Shown: positions 1 through 9,243, numbered from the stretch's first letter. The stretch is 64,000 nt of DNA from Pseudomonas chlororaphis (GCF_003731765.1 NZ_MOAL01000004.1:2170001-2234000); one strand, 5' to 3'. Notes: generated from the letters alone by a model not told the origin. Program-made: numbers and translations.

Positions 1-1
1 G

Positions 2-631
2 CAACGGGTCAAGGCCACCGGGGCCAAGATCCTCTCTTCGGCCAGCACCGTGGATGAAGCCCTGTGGCTAGAGCAACACGGCTGCGACGCGATCATCGCC
101 ATGGGCTACGAAGCCGGCGGCCACCGCGCCCTATTCCTCACCGACGACCTCAATACCCAGGTCGGCACCCTGGCCCTGGTGCCGCAAATCGTCGATGCCG
201 TGAATCTACCGGTGATTGCCGCCGGCGGTATTGGTGACGCCCGGGGCATCGTTGCAGCCCTGGCCCTGGGCGCCTCGGCGGTGCAACTGGGTACCGCCTA
301 CCTGTTCACCCCGGAAGCCAAGATCAGTGCGGCCCACCACAAGGCCCTGCGCAGTGCCAAGGAAAGCCAGACCGCCCTGACCAACCTGTTCACCGGGCGA
401 CCGGCCCGGGGCATCGTCAACCGAGTGATGCGTGAAATCGGCCCCATCAACCCATTGGCACCGGCGTTCCCCCTGGCTGGCGGAGCCTTGATGCCACTGC
501 GAGCCAAGGATGACGCGGATTTCGCCAACCTCTGGTCCGGGCAGGCCCTGCGCCTGGGCATCGAACTGCCCACCGGTGAACTGACCCGCCACCTGGCCGA
601 GAAAGCTCTGGCGCAACTCCAGCGACGCTGA
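2..631 (+). CDS. Nitronate monooxygenase / 2-nitropropane dioxygenase family, 5'-truncated by the window
   Basis: C-terminal 209 residues of an FMN-dependent TIM-barrel oxygenase; the reading frame is open from base 2, so the start lies outside the window. Visible family marks are the GYEAGGHRA segment (phosphate and active-site loop of nitronate monooxygenases) and a later AGGIGDARGI segment typical of the FMN-phosphate strand, followed by VQLGTAYL. The family oxidises alkyl nitronates to carbonyl compounds and nitrite, probably as detoxification of propionate-3-nitronate. It is separated from modA by about 180 bases holding the mod promoter, so it is a different transcription unit. Family assignment is firm; the substrate is unknown. 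Confidence 0.88.
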   Translation, partial: QRVKATGAKILSSASTVDEALWLEQHGCDAIIAMGYEAGGHRALFLTDDLNTQVGTLALVPQIVDAVNLPVIAAGGIGDARGIVAALALGASAVQLGTAYLFTPEAKISAAHHKALRSAKESQTALTNLFTGRPARGIVNRVMREIGPINPLAPAFPLAGGALMPLRAKDDADFANLWSGQALRLGIELPTGELTRHLAEKALAQLQRR

Positions 632-713
632 CGCCGCGTCGCGGCCGCGACATCGGTCGCGGCCGGCCTGACGCTTCCCCCCCAGACACCCGCAGTTCCG
701 TTCGTCGGTCATT

Positions 714-737
714 CGCTATATATTCCGCTATACAGCG
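714..737. promoter_or_regulatory. ModE-type operator candidate upstream of modABC
   Basis: Near-palindrome with half sites CGCTATAT and ATACAGCG (7 of 8 positions complementary) separated by eight bases, located 73 bases before the modA start. AT-rich CGNTATAT-type half sites resemble those bound by the molybdate-responsive repressor ModE. No modE gene is in the window. The site is seen directly; the binding protein is inferred from position and resemblance. Confidence 0.5.
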
Positions 738-809
738 CTTTAACCGACCGTCGGTGCAGTCCCCCTCTCACCCTCTGCGCCACGCCCTTGCCCTCAACGG
801 AGCTGCTTC

Positions 810-1577
810 ATGACCCTTCGCGCCTCAAGTTTTGCCCCGACGTGCCTCGCCACCCTGCTCGCCGCATTCGCCATGGGCTCGGTCCAGGCCGATGAAGTCC
901 AGGTGGCGGTCGCTGCCAACTTCACCGCGCCGATCCAGGCCATCGCCGCCGACTTTGAAAAAGACACCGGCCACAAACTGGTAGCCGCCTATGGCGCCAC
1001 AGGGCAGTTCTATACCCAGATCAAGAATGGCGCGCCGTTCGAAGTGTTCCTCTCCGCCGACGACACCACGCCGCAAAAACTTGAAAGCGAAGGCGACACG
1101 GTCAAGGGCTCGCGCTTTACCTACGCCATCGGCACCCTGGCGCTGTGGTCGGCCAAGGAAGGTTATGTCGACGCCAAGGGCCAAGTCCTCAAGGACAACC
1201 AGTACAAGCACCTGTCCATCGCCAACCCGAAAACCGCGCCGTATGGCCTGGCCGCCACTCAAGTCCTGGCCAAGCTGGACCTGACCGACAAGGTCAAGGA
1301 CAAGCTCGTCGAAGGCCAGAACATCACCCAGGCCTATCAGTTCGTCTCCACCGGCAACGCCGAGTTGGGCTTTGTTGCCTTGTCGCAGATCTACAAAGAC
1401 GGCAAAGTCAGCAGCGGCTCGGCCTGGATCGTGCCCGAGCAGATGCACGATGCAATCAAGCAGGACGCGGTGATCCTCAACAAAGGCAAAGACAACCCAG
1501 CCGCCAAGGCGCTGGTTGACTACCTCAAGGGGCCAAAAGCCGCGGCCGTCATCAAGTCCTACGGTTACCAACTCTAA
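810..1577 (+). CDS. modA: Molybdate ABC transporter, periplasmic substrate-binding protein
   Basis: 255 residues with an N-terminal signal peptide (cleavage likely after SVQA, residue 27) and a mature start DEVQVAVAANFTAP typical of ModA. The later AYGATGQFYTQIKNGAPFEVF stretch carries the Ser/Thr/Gly ligand region for the oxyanion. It delivers molybdate or tungstate to ModB. It is the first gene of a tight operon, its stop codon being immediately followed by the modB start. The start at 810 sits after a purine-rich GGAG-like stretch and is the only one giving a complete signal peptide. Confidence 0.95.
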   Translation: MTLRASSFAPTCLATLLAAFAMGSVQADEVQVAVAANFTAPIQAIAADFEKDTGHKLVAAYGATGQFYTQIKNGAPFEVFLSADDTTPQKLESEGDTVKGSRFTYAIGTLALWSAKEGYVDAKGQVLKDNQYKHLSIANPKTAPYGLAATQVLAKLDLTDKVKDKLVEGQNITQAYQFVSTGNAELGFVALSQIYKDGKVSSGSAWIVPEQMHDAIKQDAVILNKGKDNPAAKALVDYLKGPKAAAVIKSYGYQL

Positions 1578-2258
1578 ATGCCGCTATCGAGTGCCGATTT
1601 CGCCGCCATCTGGCTGACCCTGAAACTGGCGTCCCTGACGACCCTGATTCTGCTGATTATCGGCACTCCCATCGCCCTGTGGCTGTCGCGCACCCGCTCC
1701 CGGCTGCGCGGCCCCATCGGCGCGATTGTGGCCCTGCCCCTGGTGCTGCCGCCGACGGTGATCGGCTTCTACCTGCTGTTGGCGCTGGGGCCCAACGGGG
1801 TGATTGGCCAGTTCACCCAGTCCCTGGGGCTGGACACTCTGACCTTCAGTTTCAGCGGGCTGGTGATCGGATCGGTGATCTATTCCATGCCCTTTGTGGT
1901 GCAACCCCTGCAGAACGCTTTCTCGGCGATCGGCAGCCGTCCCCTGGAAGTGGCCGCGACCTTGCGTGCCAATCCCTGGGACACCTTTTTCAGCGTGATT
2001 CTGCCCCTGGCCCGGCCGGGGTTTATCACCGCGTCGATTCTCGGCTTTGCCCACACCGTCGGTGAGTTCGGTGTGGTGCTGATGATCGGCGGCAATATTC
2101 CCGACAAGACCCGAGTGGTCTCGGTGCAGATCTACGACCACGTCGAAGCCATGGAATACCTGCAAGCCCATTGGCTGGCGGGCGCCATGCTGGTGTTCTC
2201 ATTCCTGGTGCTGCTGGCCCTGTACTCCAGCCGCCAGACCAAGGCCGGCTGGAGCTGA
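1578..2258 (+). CDS. modB: Molybdate ABC transporter, permease
   Basis: 226 residues with about five hydrophobic membrane segments and the cytoplasmic EAA loop (EVAATLRANPWDTFF...ILPLARPG) that docks on the ATPase. It is the inner-membrane channel of the molybdate importer. It starts on the base after the modA stop and ends four bases before modC, so translation is likely coupled. Length matches the family. Confidence 0.95.
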   Translation: MPLSSADFAAIWLTLKLASLTTLILLIIGTPIALWLSRTRSRLRGPIGAIVALPLVLPPTVIGFYLLLALGPNGVIGQFTQSLGLDTLTFSFSGLVIGSVIYSMPFVVQPLQNAFSAIGSRPLEVAATLRANPWDTFFSVILPLARPGFITASILGFAHTVGEFGVVLMIGGNIPDKTRVVSVQIYDHVEAMEYLQAHWLAGAMLVFSFLVLLALYSSRQTKAGWS

Positions 2259-2261
2259 CCC

Positions 2262-3350
2262 ATGACCTCGACCATTGATGTGCGCCTCAAGCTCGACTAT
2301 CCGGCGTTCAGCCTAGACCTGGACCTGCACCTGCCCGGGCGTGGCGTCACCGCGCTGTACGGCCATTCCGGCTCCGGCAAGACCAGTTGCCTGCGCTGCA
2401 TCGCCGGTCTTGAACGCGCGCCCGAGGGCTTGGTGCGGATCAATGACGAGGTCTGGCAGGACAGCCACAAAGGCCTGTTTTTGCCGCCGCACAAACGCGC
2501 GCTGGGTTATGTATTCCAGGAAGCCAGCCTGTTCCCCCACCTGTCGGTGCGCGGCAACCTGGAGTTCGGCCTGCGACGCATTGCCCGCCATCAGCGCCGA
2601 GTGGACATGGCCCACGCCACCGAACTGCTCGGCATCGGCCATCTGCTGGAACGCCATCCGCAACATCTGTCCGGCGGCGAGCGCCAGCGCGTCGGCATTG
2701 CCCGCGCCCTGCTCACCAGCCCCCGGTTACTGCTGATGGACGAACCCCTGGCGGCCCTCGATGCCAAGCGTAAAAGCGAGATCCTGCCGTACCTCGAACG
2801 CCTGCACGACGAGCTGGATATTCCGCTGCTGTATGTCAGCCACGCCCAGGATGAAGTGGCGCGCCTGGCCGACCACATCGTCCTGCTCAACGAGGGCAAA
2901 GCCCTGGCCAGCGGACCGATCGGCGAAACCCTGGCACGTCTCGATCTGCCCCTGGCCTTGGGAGACGAGGCTGGCGTGGTGATCGAGGGCCAAGTCATCC
3001 ACTACGACTCCCACTACCAACTGTTGACCCTGCAGTTACCGGGCAGCCAGCTCAATGTGCGGGTGGCTCACGCGCCCCTCGCCGTGGGCAAGCACTTGAG
3101 GTTCAAGGTCCAGGCCCGAGACGTCAGCCTGAGCCTGCAGGCCGGGGAGCACAGCAGCATCCTCAATCGCTTGCCGGTCAGCGTCAGCAGTGAAATCGCT
3201 GCCGACAACAGCGCCCACGTGCTGGTGCGCCTGGACGCAGCGGGCACCCCGCTGCTGGCGCGGATCACCCGTTTCTCCCGGGACCAGTTGGCTGTGCACC
3301 CGGGCCAGGCGCTCTGGGCACAGATCAAGGCCGTGGCAGTGCTGGCCTGA
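2262..3350 (+). CDS. modC: Molybdate ABC transporter, ATP-binding protein with MOP domain
   Basis: 362 residues. The N-terminal ABC ATPase has Walker A GHSGSGKTS, signature LSGGERQR, Walker B LLMDEPLAALD and the switch His in YVSHAQDE. The C-terminal ~70 residues (RVAHAPLAVGKHLRFKVQARDVSLSL) form the MOP/TOBE-like molybdate-binding regulatory domain expected of full-length ModC. It powers molybdate import with ModB. It is the last gene of modABC; no clear terminator follows before the topoisomerase gene. Confidence 0.95.
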   Translation: MTSTIDVRLKLDYPAFSLDLDLHLPGRGVTALYGHSGSGKTSCLRCIAGLERAPEGLVRINDEVWQDSHKGLFLPPHKRALGYVFQEASLFPHLSVRGNLEFGLRRIARHQRRVDMAHATELLGIGHLLERHPQHLSGGERQRVGIARALLTSPRLLLMDEPLAALDAKRKSEILPYLERLHDELDIPLLYVSHAQDEVARLADHIVLLNEGKALASGPIGETLARLDLPLALGDEAGVVIEGQVIHYDSHYQLLTLQLPGSQLNVRVAHAPLAVGKHLRFKVQARDVSLSLQAGEHSSILNRLPVSVSSEIAADNSAHVLVRLDAAGTPLLARITRFSRDQLAVHPGQALWAQIKAVAVLA

Positions 3351-3434
3351 ATCACCGCCAACGCTGGGGCACCAACGGGCAGGGCCTGCGGTCAATCTGC
3401 AAAGAGGCCCCACCCTTTGCCAAGGAACCCCGCC

Positions 3435-4463
3435 ATGCCCGACCGCGCCCCGTCCGAACCGCCGGTTCCCGCCGGCCTGCATTACGTCGATGACCGTCAG
3501 CCGGGCATCCGGCGCAAAAAGCGTCGGGGCGGTTTCAGCTACGTCGATGCCCTGGGCGGCGTCATCAAGGACCCGGACGAGCTGCAACGGATCAACGCCC
3601 TGGCTGTCCCTCCGGCGTACAGCGACGTGTGGATCTGCGCCGACCCGCGAGGCCATCTGCAAGCCACTGGGCGCGATGCCCGGGGACGCAAGCAATACCG
3701 CTATCACCCGCGCTGGCGCGAAGTGCGCGATGCCGACAAATACTCGCGCCTGCTGCAGTTCGGCAGAGCCCTGCCCAAGTTGCGGCAGCACCTGGACGAC
3801 CTACTGAGCGAACCCGGGTTCAGCCGCACCAAGGTCCTGGCTACGGTCATCAGCCTGCTGGATGCCACCCTGATCCGGGTCGGTAACCGCGAGTACGCGC
3901 GGGACAACCGCTCCTATGGCTTGACCACCTTGCGCAGCAAGCATGTGGCGATCAAAGGCCCGGACATCCTCTTCCAGTTTCGTGGCAAGAGCGGCATCGA
4001 GCACCAGATCACCGTCAAGGACCGCCGCCTGGCGCGCATCGTCAAGCGCTGCATGGAGCTGCCGGGGCAAGACCTGTTCCAGTACCTGGACGAGGACGGC
4101 CAGCGGCGCAGCATCAGCTCCTCGGACGTCAATGCGTACCTGCATGAACTCACCGGCGCCGACTTCACCGCCAAGGATTACCGAACCTGGGCCGGTAGCA
4201 GCCAGGCCCTGGCCCAGCTACGGGAACTGCATTGGGAGCCGGAAACGCAAGCGAAGAAGCACATCGTCGAAGCCGTGAAAAATGTGGCCAAACAGTTGGG
4301 CAACACACCCGCAGTGTGCCGGCGTTGCTATATCCACCCGGCACTGCTGGACAGCTTTTTGCTCGGCGAACTGGCGACGCTGCCCAAGCCTCGAGTGCGC
4401 AAGGGCTTGAAAGCCGAGGAAGTCGGCCTGGCGATGTTTCTCGAACGTTTGCTTAAAACCTGA
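3435..4463 (+). CDS. DNA topoisomerase IB (poxvirus-type)
   Basis: About 342 residues. It has the type IB core with conserved YGLTTLRSKHV, GKSGIEHQI and TAKDYRTWAGS blocks, and the catalytic tyrosine region RRCYIHP near residue 300. It relaxes positive and negative supercoils by transient 3'-phosphotyrosine nicking. The ATG at 3435 is preferred because AAGGA lies eight bases upstream; a TTG 18 bases earlier would place that Shine-Dalgarno inside the gene. Stand-alone bacterial enzymes of this size are common in Pseudomonas and not linked to neighbouring functions. Confidence 0.92.
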   Translation: MPDRAPSEPPVPAGLHYVDDRQPGIRRKKRRGGFSYVDALGGVIKDPDELQRINALAVPPAYSDVWICADPRGHLQATGRDARGRKQYRYHPRWREVRDADKYSRLLQFGRALPKLRQHLDDLLSEPGFSRTKVLATVISLLDATLIRVGNREYARDNRSYGLTTLRSKHVAIKGPDILFQFRGKSGIEHQITVKDRRLARIVKRCMELPGQDLFQYLDEDGQRRSISSSDVNAYLHELTGADFTAKDYRTWAGSSQALAQLRELHWEPETQAKKHIVEAVKNVAKQLGNTPAVCRRCYIHPALLDSFLLGELATLPKPRVRKGLKAEEVGLAMFLERLLKT

Positions 4464-4627
4464 CCGGGCAGACGGGGTTGTCACGCCTGCTTATTGCGCG
4501 CTAGGCTACGCCCCTCCCTACCGTCCCAGGACGATTGCCGACGTGAATCACTAAGCCTTCCAGAATGCCCTCGCGACAAGCCAGTCCCTGCGCTTGTTGG
4601 TTTCACCTGCATTTTTTGGAGATGCTG

Positions 4628-6268
4628 ATGACTCAGGTCACACGGCAACCTGCGCTGATTTCCCTGAATCAGCTGACTTATCGCTTCGCCCATGGCGAAA
4701 TCCTGTTCGACTCACTGAACCTCAGCTTCGACCGTCGCCCCACGGCCATTATCGGACGCAACGGCAGCGGCAAGTCGGTGCTCGCCCGCCTGCTCGCCGG
4801 GGAACTGCAGCCGTCGTCGGGCAGCATCAGCCGCCACGGCAGCCTGGCCTATGTCGCCCAGGATCTCGCCATCACCGCGGCCCACAGCGTGGCCGAACTC
4901 GCCGGAGTTGCGCCGACCTTGCAAGCGCTAAAGCGCTTGGCAGCAGGCGAGGCATCGTTGATGGATTTGCAGCAGGTGGACGAGCGCTGGGACCTGGCCG
5001 AGCGCATGACGCAGATGCTCGATGGCGCCGGCCTCGGCCACCTGCGCGCCGAGGCCTCGGCCGCCAGCCTCAGCGGTGGGCAGCGGGCTCGGGTAGCGAT
5101 GATCGGCGCCCTGCTCAGCGATGCCGACCTTTTGCTGCTGGACGAACCCAGCAATCACCTGGACCGTGCCGGGCGGCACTGGTTGACCCAGCAATTGCAA
5201 GCCTGGCGCGGCGGGCTGATTGTGATCAGCCATGATCGCCCACTGCTCGACACCGTGCAGTGCATCGTCGAAATCAGCGCCCAGGGCGTGCAACGCCACA
5301 GCGGCAGCCATGCTGAATTCCTGACCAGGCGCCAAGCACAAGACAGCGCCAGCCAGGCCGCGCTGGAACAGGCGCGCGGCCAACGTAGCCGCGAGCGCAA
5401 ACGCCTGCAACAGGAGCACGACAGCATCCAGCGACACGCCGCCCAGTCCCGCAAGCAGGCGATGACGGCCAATGTCGCGGGTTTTGAACGGGCCCAGCTC
5501 AAAGCCGCGGCGCGGGACATCATGGGCAAGGTGCGCCACGCCCATCAGGACCACAAATCGAACCTCGACGCCCAGGTGCGTACGGCCTATGAACGGGTCT
5601 TGGCCGATGCCCCGGTGCTGCTCAACCTTCCGGCCAGCGCCGTGCCCAGCGGGCAGCAGGTGCTCTCCCTGGAGCGCGCGCAACTGCCCTGGTTGCCGCC
5701 GACAGCGCCCTCAAGCTACCTGACCTGCCACATCAAAGGCCCGGCCCGGGTCATCCTCAGCGGGCCCAATGGCTGTGGCAAATCCACCTTGTTGAAGATG
5801 CTCGCCGGCGAATGCGTGCCGCTGAGCGGGCGGTGCACGGTGTCTGTCAGTTGCGCCTACCTCGATCAGTCGCTGGCGCAACTAGCCCCCCAACGCTCAG
5901 TGCTCGAACAACTGCTGACCGCCAACGGCCCCGGGGATGAAAGCGCCTTGCGCAATCACCTGGCCCACCTGCAACTCTCACCCCGGCAGGTGACACGACC
6001 CAGTGGTTTATTGAGTGGCGGCGAGCGCCTGAAAGCCGCACTGACCAGCGCCGTGTGGCGCCCTCTTCCAGCCAAGCTGCTGTTGTTGGATGAGCCTACC
6101 AACCATCTGGACCTGGCATCGGTACAGGCCTTCGAAACGGCCTTGCGGGACTTTCCCGGAGCGCTGCTGGTGGCCTCCCACGATCAAGCGTTTATCGATG
6201 CGCTCGAACCCACCCATCACCTGTTGTGGACGCCTGAAGGGTGGTACTTGCACGAGGCCGCGCCATGA
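4628..6268 (+). CDS. ABC-F family ATPase (duplicated ABC domains, no membrane part)
   Basis: About 546 residues with two ABC cassettes. The first has Walker A GRNGSGKS, signature LSGGQRAR and Walker B LLLLDEPSNHLD; the second has GPNGCGKS, LLSGGERLK and LLLLDEPTNHLD. They are joined by a charged linker rich in Arg, Lys and Gln. There are no membrane segments, so this is a soluble ABC-F protein of the kind that acts on the ribosome (translation factor or antibiotic resistance); which one cannot be said. The start at 4628 follows GGAG at proper spacing; an upstream ATG at 4565 would add an atypical extension. Confidence 0.88.
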   Translation: MTQVTRQPALISLNQLTYRFAHGEILFDSLNLSFDRRPTAIIGRNGSGKSVLARLLAGELQPSSGSISRHGSLAYVAQDLAITAAHSVAELAGVAPTLQALKRLAAGEASLMDLQQVDERWDLAERMTQMLDGAGLGHLRAEASAASLSGGQRARVAMIGALLSDADLLLLDEPSNHLDRAGRHWLTQQLQAWRGGLIVISHDRPLLDTVQCIVEISAQGVQRHSGSHAEFLTRRQAQDSASQAALEQARGQRSRERKRLQQEHDSIQRHAAQSRKQAMTANVAGFERAQLKAAARDIMGKVRHAHQDHKSNLDAQVRTAYERVLADAPVLLNLPASAVPSGQQVLSLERAQLPWLPPTAPSSYLTCHIKGPARVILSGPNGCGKSTLLKMLAGECVPLSGRCTVSVSCAYLDQSLAQLAPQRSVLEQLLTANGPGDESALRNHLAHLQLSPRQVTRPSGLLSGGERLKAALTSAVWRPLPAKLLLLDEPTNHLDLASVQAFETALRDFPGALLVASHDQAFIDALEPTHHLLWTPEGWYLHEAAP

Positions 6269-6347
6269 ACTCTCCGCCACCGCACCGACTCAGCGGTATT
6301 GGGCGTGATAATCTTCGCGCCCCGATAATCGACACGGATCGTTACCC

Positions 6348-6740
6348 ATGAAGTTCGGATACACCATCGTTTATGTGCCTGACGTCGAGGCGTCGCTGCA
6401 GTTTTTCGAACAAGCCTTTGGCTTCAGCCGGCGCTTCCTGCATGAGTCCGGCACCTATGGCGAATTGGAGAGCGGCGAAACCACCCTCGCCTTCGCCGAC
6501 CACCAACTGGCCGAGATGAATTTCCGCAGCGGCCATGTGGCGGCTCATTCATCGCCACAACCGCTGGGCATGGAACTGGGCATGGTGACCGACGAGGTTC
6601 AAGCCGCCCATGCCAAGGCCCTGGCCCAGGGCGCCAGCGAACTCTCGCCCCCAAGCCTCAAGCCTTGGGGCCAGACCGTGTCCTACCTGCGCTGCCCGGA
6701 CGGCACCCTGGTGGAGCTCTGTACACCCATCGCGGGGTAA
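6348..6740 (+). CDS. VOC (glyoxalase/bleomycin-resistance fold) family protein
   Basis: 130 residues with paired beta-alpha-beta-beta-beta modules: the first begins MKFGYTIVYVPDVEASLQFFEQAFGF and the second contains LGMVTDEVQAAHAKAL, ending DGTLVELCTP. Metal ligands typical of the fold (a Glu in TLVELC) are present. The specific substrate is not predictable; neighbours are unrelated. It ends 27 bases before the convergent YbjQ gene. Confidence 0.85.
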   Translation: MKFGYTIVYVPDVEASLQFFEQAFGFSRRFLHESGTYGELESGETTLAFADHQLAEMNFRSGHVAAHSSPQPLGMELGMVTDEVQAAHAKALAQGASELSPPSLKPWGQTVSYLRCPDGTLVELCTPIAG

Positions 6741-6766
6741 CCGCCGCAGGGCATCGCAGGTTCAAC

Positions 6767-7087
6767 TCACTTGAGCTTGACCGCGGTGCCCGTGACAAAC
6801 ACCGTCACCATGCCCTTGCCACCGCCACCCATGCTGATCTCAAAATCCAGCCCCAGCACCGCGTCCGCCTGTAACTGGCGAGCCCGCTCCTTGATCTCGT
6901 CGGTGGCCTGAATCCGAGCCTCCTTCAATGCACGCTCCAGGGTCTGTGAGCGACCGCCGAAGACGTCCCGCACCGCGCTGAACAAATCACGCACCAGGTT
7001 GACCCCCTGCACCGATTCTGCGCTGACGATGTCCAGGTACGCGGCAATTTCCCGACCCTCGATGTGCTGTGTGGTGGTGACAATCAT
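6767..7087 (-). CDS. YbjQ family (heavy-metal-binding domain) protein
   Basis: 106 residues starting MIVTTTQHIEGREIAAYLDIVS, with the conserved VSAESVQGVN, FGGRSQTLE and ADAVLGLDFE blocks of the YbjQ/UPF0145 family, which forms small pentamers of unknown role. The start at 7087 is chosen because AAGGGAG lies just upstream; an in-frame extension to 7309 has atypical composition and no family match. It converges with the VOC gene. Confidence 0.88.
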   Translation of the reverse strand: MIVTTTQHIEGREIAAYLDIVSAESVQGVNLVRDLFSAVRDVFGGRSQTLERALKEARIQATDEIKERARQLQADAVLGLDFEISMGGGGKGMVTVFVTGTAVKLK

Positions 7088-7456
7088 CGGCAACTCCCTT
7101 GCCCTTGGCGGGCTTGCAAAAAGCCGCCATCTTAGCGTGAAGCCTGGCGAAGATCGTTGTTCACAACGGCGTTTTTTCGTTTGCCTCATCCAGGCACAAC
7201 AACATTGTGGGCAATTCGCCTGGCCCCAAAAACACCGAACGTTGAACCACCCTGGAGGTCCTAAAACTATGGGATCGCCACCGACCAACAGGCCCAGGAC
7301 CTGCGTCACTCAGGATAGACAGGGATAGTCTTCGGCCAATCGGCCAGTGCGGCTCCATGGACAGCAAACGCCTAAACAGGCACCGCCGTCCCGCAGTCCA
7401 GGTGGGCATGGCAGGCTGTTTCCCATGCCCCGCACTTATCAGGAAGGAGACGCACT
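7088..7456. other. Intergenic region, no gene recognised
   Basis: About 370 bases between the YbjQ gene and the small Cys-rich gene. It contains a short inverted repeat (CGTTG...CAACG near 7150) followed by a T run, which could be a weak terminator, and the Shine-Dalgarno AGGAAGGAG just before 7457. No coding signal was recognised. Confidence 0.4.
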
Positions 7457-7741
7457 ATGGTCATTCACTTCAAGGTTGCCGGGCATCTTGCCTGCGGCCA
7501 TCACGGTTCCCACCTCAGTTCCACCACTGAACTGACACGGGTCAAATGCCGCACCTGCCGAGGCACCGAAGCCTTCAAGGAAGCCCGCCGCACTCAACGC
7601 AACGCCGCCCGCAGAGCCGCACGTAAAAACAAGGCAACCACCACCGCCAATGACTGGCGCAGCGCCTGGATCCAGCGCTTGAGCGCGATGTCCGGCAGGC
7701 AGCGCCTGCCACGCGGCTTTACCAACCAGCCTTTTGTCTAG
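7457..7741 (+). CDS. Small conserved hypothetical, basic, with a Cys/His N-terminal motif
   Basis: 94 residues with a strong AGGAAGGAG ribosome site. The N-terminal half has His3-5-type spacing ending CGHHG and then VKCRTCRGT, giving two Cys/His pairs that could hold a zinc ribbon; the C-terminal half is very basic (RRTQRNAARRAARKNK), suggesting nucleic-acid contact. Function is unknown. The gene is followed by a short inverted repeat at 7742-7758 without a T run. Confidence 0.7.
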   Translation: MVIHFKVAGHLACGHHGSHLSSTTELTRVKCRTCRGTEAFKEARRTQRNAARRAARKNKATTTANDWRSAWIQRLSAMSGRQRLPRGFTNQPFV

Positions 7742-7859
7742 GCGAGCACTGTGCTCGCTTAACGATGCACCCGACGCGCCGGCCAAGATGAAATTTCTTT
7801 CACCCACCGTTAAAAAAGCGCTGTGTATAGTCGCCCTGCTCATTCAAGCAACTACGTTC

Positions 7860-7887
7860 GCCCGCACTCTCCCGCGGGCTTTTTTTT
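7860..7887 (+). terminator. Rho-independent terminator, possibly ending a short RNA
   Basis: Stem GCCCGC/GCGGGC with an eight-base loop, followed by eight T. It lies about 120 bases after the 7457-7741 gene. A TATAGT hexamer near 7828 could be a -10 element for a short transcript of roughly 50 bases ending here; the -35 match is poor, so only the terminator is claimed. Confidence 0.75.
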
Positions 7888-8158
7888 GCCTTGAAAAAAG
7901 TGAGCCGCGGTCACCACAAGAGGGGCTGAAGGCTGGCGTCGATCAGTAGCGAAATGCCGGCTTTCCATTCGATCGAATGCCGTAGCCCAATGATTTATAG
8001 AGCTTTTTCAGCTTCCAAAAAAATCACCACAAGGCCTTCAATTACACTCACTGACCTTGCTTCATGGGTGCGGGGTGTATATATTCCTCACCCTGCTGCA
8101 AGGCACTGGCATCGCTTGACGCTGATCAAGACATCCCAGGCCGCTTTATCGCGCTACC

Positions 8159-8245
8159 GCCCGAATGGCGAAACTGGTAGACGCATGGGACTTAAAATCC
8201 CCCGCTCGTAAGGGCGTGCCGGTTCGATTCCGGCTTCGGGCACCA
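8159..8245 (+). tRNA. tRNA-Leu (anticodon UAA)
   Basis: 87-base class II tRNA with acceptor stem GCCCGAA pairing TTCGGGC, an extended variable arm (CCCGCTCGTAAGGGCG region), T loop GGTTCGATTCC and an encoded ACCA end. The anticodon loop CTTAAAA gives TAA at 8193-8195. It stands alone here rather than in a tRNA cluster. Confidence 0.96.
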
Positions 8246-8252
8246 TTTATAT

Positions 8253-8293
8253 CAAGGGCTTGCGTGATTAACCTCATGCAGGCCCTTGTTGTT
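8253..8293 (+). terminator. Probable terminator of tRNA-Leu
   Basis: Inverted repeat CAAGGGC / GCCCTTG with a long loop, directly downstream of the tRNA and followed by TTGTTTCT. Modest T content makes it a fair rather than strong terminator. Confidence 0.55.
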
Positions 8294-8610
8294 TCTGTTC
8301 CCTCGGCGTCCTGCCGAATGCCCCACTCCGGATACAGCACCTCGCCTCAACTGGCGCTGAGAGCACACGTCAATAACTGCTAGCAATCCGATGCCTCCAG
8401 CACCGAAGCCGTTTGTCCGCCGAAAAGTTGAAGTGACTCCTCTGCCCTCGTCTCCGCTTAATCAGCGCCCGGAAAAGCGAATAAGGAATGCCGAGCGAGC
8501 GCAATAGAGGGGCTCTACCGCTTTGGTCTCAGGGTGATACTAAAATCCACCATCGCCGCTAAACGATGCGTGAAAACGCCGAAATGAGTCGCTGAATGGA
8601 CGTGCTTCGT
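8294..8610. other. Intergenic region, nothing recognised
   Basis: About 315 bases between tRNA-Leu and the convergent membrane-protein gene. No reading frame with a ribosome site and no strong inverted repeat was seen. Confidence 0.4.
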
Positions 8611-9243
8611 TCATTTATCCAGATTCAATAGTTCGTGCATCCGTTCGCCTATTATTCCTCGCAACCACGCAGCATGAAACTCCATGTCTTCCAGAGAAGT
8701 ACCCTCAGCCAATCGATATTCAAGCTCTTTGTCCCTCGGCCCCTGACACACGACGCTAAAATAGCCATGACGGTCATAACTGGCTAACACGTAAGGGCTG
8801 ATACAAATAATGTCGCTAAATGGCACCTGCACCTCGGTGGGCTTACGACCGCGACGGGTGACCGTGAGGGTCAGCAGTTGCTGGTTTTCGTCGAACGTGA
8901 AGGCCAGCACTCTAGCAGCAGAGGACATCCACGCGAAGACCAGCCCCATGAGCACAACAGAACCACACAGGAACTGGATGAGCGACGACGTTGTGAGGCT
9001 AGACCCATCGCTGCTCGGTTCACCTGGTATCGCTTCGAACCCGAGAAGGAGCAGTATCGTCAGCACTAAGCCGGGCAACAACCAAAGCACCACAAAGCTG
9101 AAACCAAAAATGGCCGCCCCCGTGCTGCCAACGGTCAGTAAGTCCGGGCCGCGATGCCAAATAGGGGGGTGGGCGGCTGGGCTTTCAGTGCTTGACGCGA
9201 CTTGAGGCGTTGCGACGCGGTGAGGTGGACTTTGACGATTCAT
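8611..9243 (-). CDS. Hypothetical inner-membrane protein
   Basis: 210 residues. A polar Pro/Ser/His-rich start is followed by two hydrophobic segments (about residues 36-68 and 85-110, IFGFSFVVLWLLPGLVLTILLLLG and SSLIQFLCGSVVLMGLVFAWM). The soluble C-terminal half begins ARVLAFTFDENQQLLTLTVTRRGRKPTEVQVPFSDI, reminiscent of a PH-like membrane-associated domain. No family is recognised with confidence. The neighbours give no functional hint. Confidence 0.65.
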   Translation of the reverse strand: MNRQSPPHRVATPQVASSTESPAAHPPIWHRGPDLLTVGSTGAAIFGFSFVVLWLLPGLVLTILLLLGFEAIPGEPSSDGSSLTTSSLIQFLCGSVVLMGLVFAWMSSAARVLAFTFDENQQLLTLTVTRRGRKPTEVQVPFSDIICISPYVLASYDRHGYFSVVCQGPRDKELEYRLAEGTSLEDMEFHAAWLRGIIGERMHELLNLDK

